Below are positions 63,828-64,000 of a stretch of 64,000 bases of DNA, piece by piece. Position numbers and translations under genes: made by a program. The notes below the pieces were generated by a model. That model made no database searches and was not told the DNA's origin. It saw only the letters and a list, made by a program, of their open reading frames with translations. The stretch comes from CALBPI01 sp039821605 (GTDB lineage: Bacteria; Pseudomonadota; Gammaproteobacteria; Steroidobacterales; Woeseiaceae): assembly GCA_039821605.1 (NCBI GenBank), contig JBCBNV010000006.1:220311-284310 (forward strand), given 5' to 3'. Each line of letters starts with the position of its first letter. The first letter of the stretch is position 1.

Positions 63828-63912
63828 CGTCATTACGAGCCCCCCACCGTCATTACGAGCCCCCCCCCACCGTCATTGCGAGCCCACGCAGTGGGCGCGG
63901 CAATCTCCCAAC
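63828..63912. repeat. Tandem REP-like repeats (CGTCATTGCGAGC family)
   Basis: Three copies of the 13-nt core CGTCATTACGAGC, or CGTCATTGCGAGC, start at 63828, 63848 and 63871, separated by C-rich spacers of 7 and 10 nt. The third copy continues as a palindromic unit with CCCACGCAGTGGG and ends GGCAATCTCCC, the usual shape of this widespread bacterial repeat. The first two copies appear truncated. The rest of the window's right end, 63913-64000, shows no gene. Confidence 0.75.
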
Positions 63913-64000
63913 GCCATCGCGCTGCCAAACGAACCCTCCATCCGCCATCCCGCCGGGTCGGAGGGGGTGGTTAGGGGGCCGTGTCGTTCGGCAGCACGAT

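Overview
The window is a contiguous piece of a high-GC chromosome that reads as core genome of a Gammaproteobacterium. Supporting synteny includes divergent ponA and pilMNOPQ-aroKB, gmk-rpoZ-spoT-ridA-recG-ubiCA, rph-rdgB-hemW, tatABC, trkAH and an aa3 oxidase cluster with ctaG and SURF1. GTG and TTG starts and 1-17 nt gene overlaps are frequent. I cannot name a genus. I see no rRNA, tRNA, CRISPR array, insertion sequence or prophage.

Layout. 1-14.2 kb: the start of a HerA/DUF87-type ATPase, unknown membrane proteins, an M2 metallopeptidase lipoprotein beside a POT peptide symporter, tatABC, dtd, a TRAP substrate-binding protein, alkB, and a DUF3352-like protein ending in a type IV pilin-like domain. 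14.2-24.1 kb: a tightly packed minus-strand run uvrD-trkA-trkH-dctQ-dctM ending in a 997-residue kinase/M23/class III aminotransferase fusion. 24.2-27.6 kb: a receiver-like protein without its phosphoacceptor Asp, and a NarL/LuxR-type two-component pair. 27.6-33.9 kb: a cytochrome c oxidase cluster, including a 45-residue membrane protein and an SCO-like protein. 34-43.9 kb: bioC, comF, ubiCA, recG, ridA, spoT, rpoZ, gmk and yicC. 44.1-49.3 kb: a PP2C phosphatase, rph, rdgB, hemW, rpmE and gltA. 49.4-57.8 kb: a nucleotidyltransferase-like gene, ponA, and the pilMNOPQ alignment/secretin operon. 57.9-64 kb: aroK, aroB, dgt, pyrF, hemE, a DUF445 protein and REP-like repeats.

Two broad patterns stand out. 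First, transcription polarity flips near 44 kb: 26 of 28 genes from 14.2 to 43.9 kb are on the minus strand, and 17 of 19 from 44.1 to 63.8 kb are on the plus strand. A palindrome of two perfect DnaA boxes beside an AT-rich tract lies in the 339-nt gap at 47.4-47.7 kb. Origin proximity is therefore worth testing, although no dnaA, dnaN or mnmG is present. Second, several modules fit together functionally: exported peptidase with peptide importer, Tat translocase with a Tat-type TRAP receptor, potassium uptake with a TRAP permease and a kinase/phospho-lyase fusion, and type IV pilus machinery in the same window as a pilin-like domain on a non-pilin carrier.
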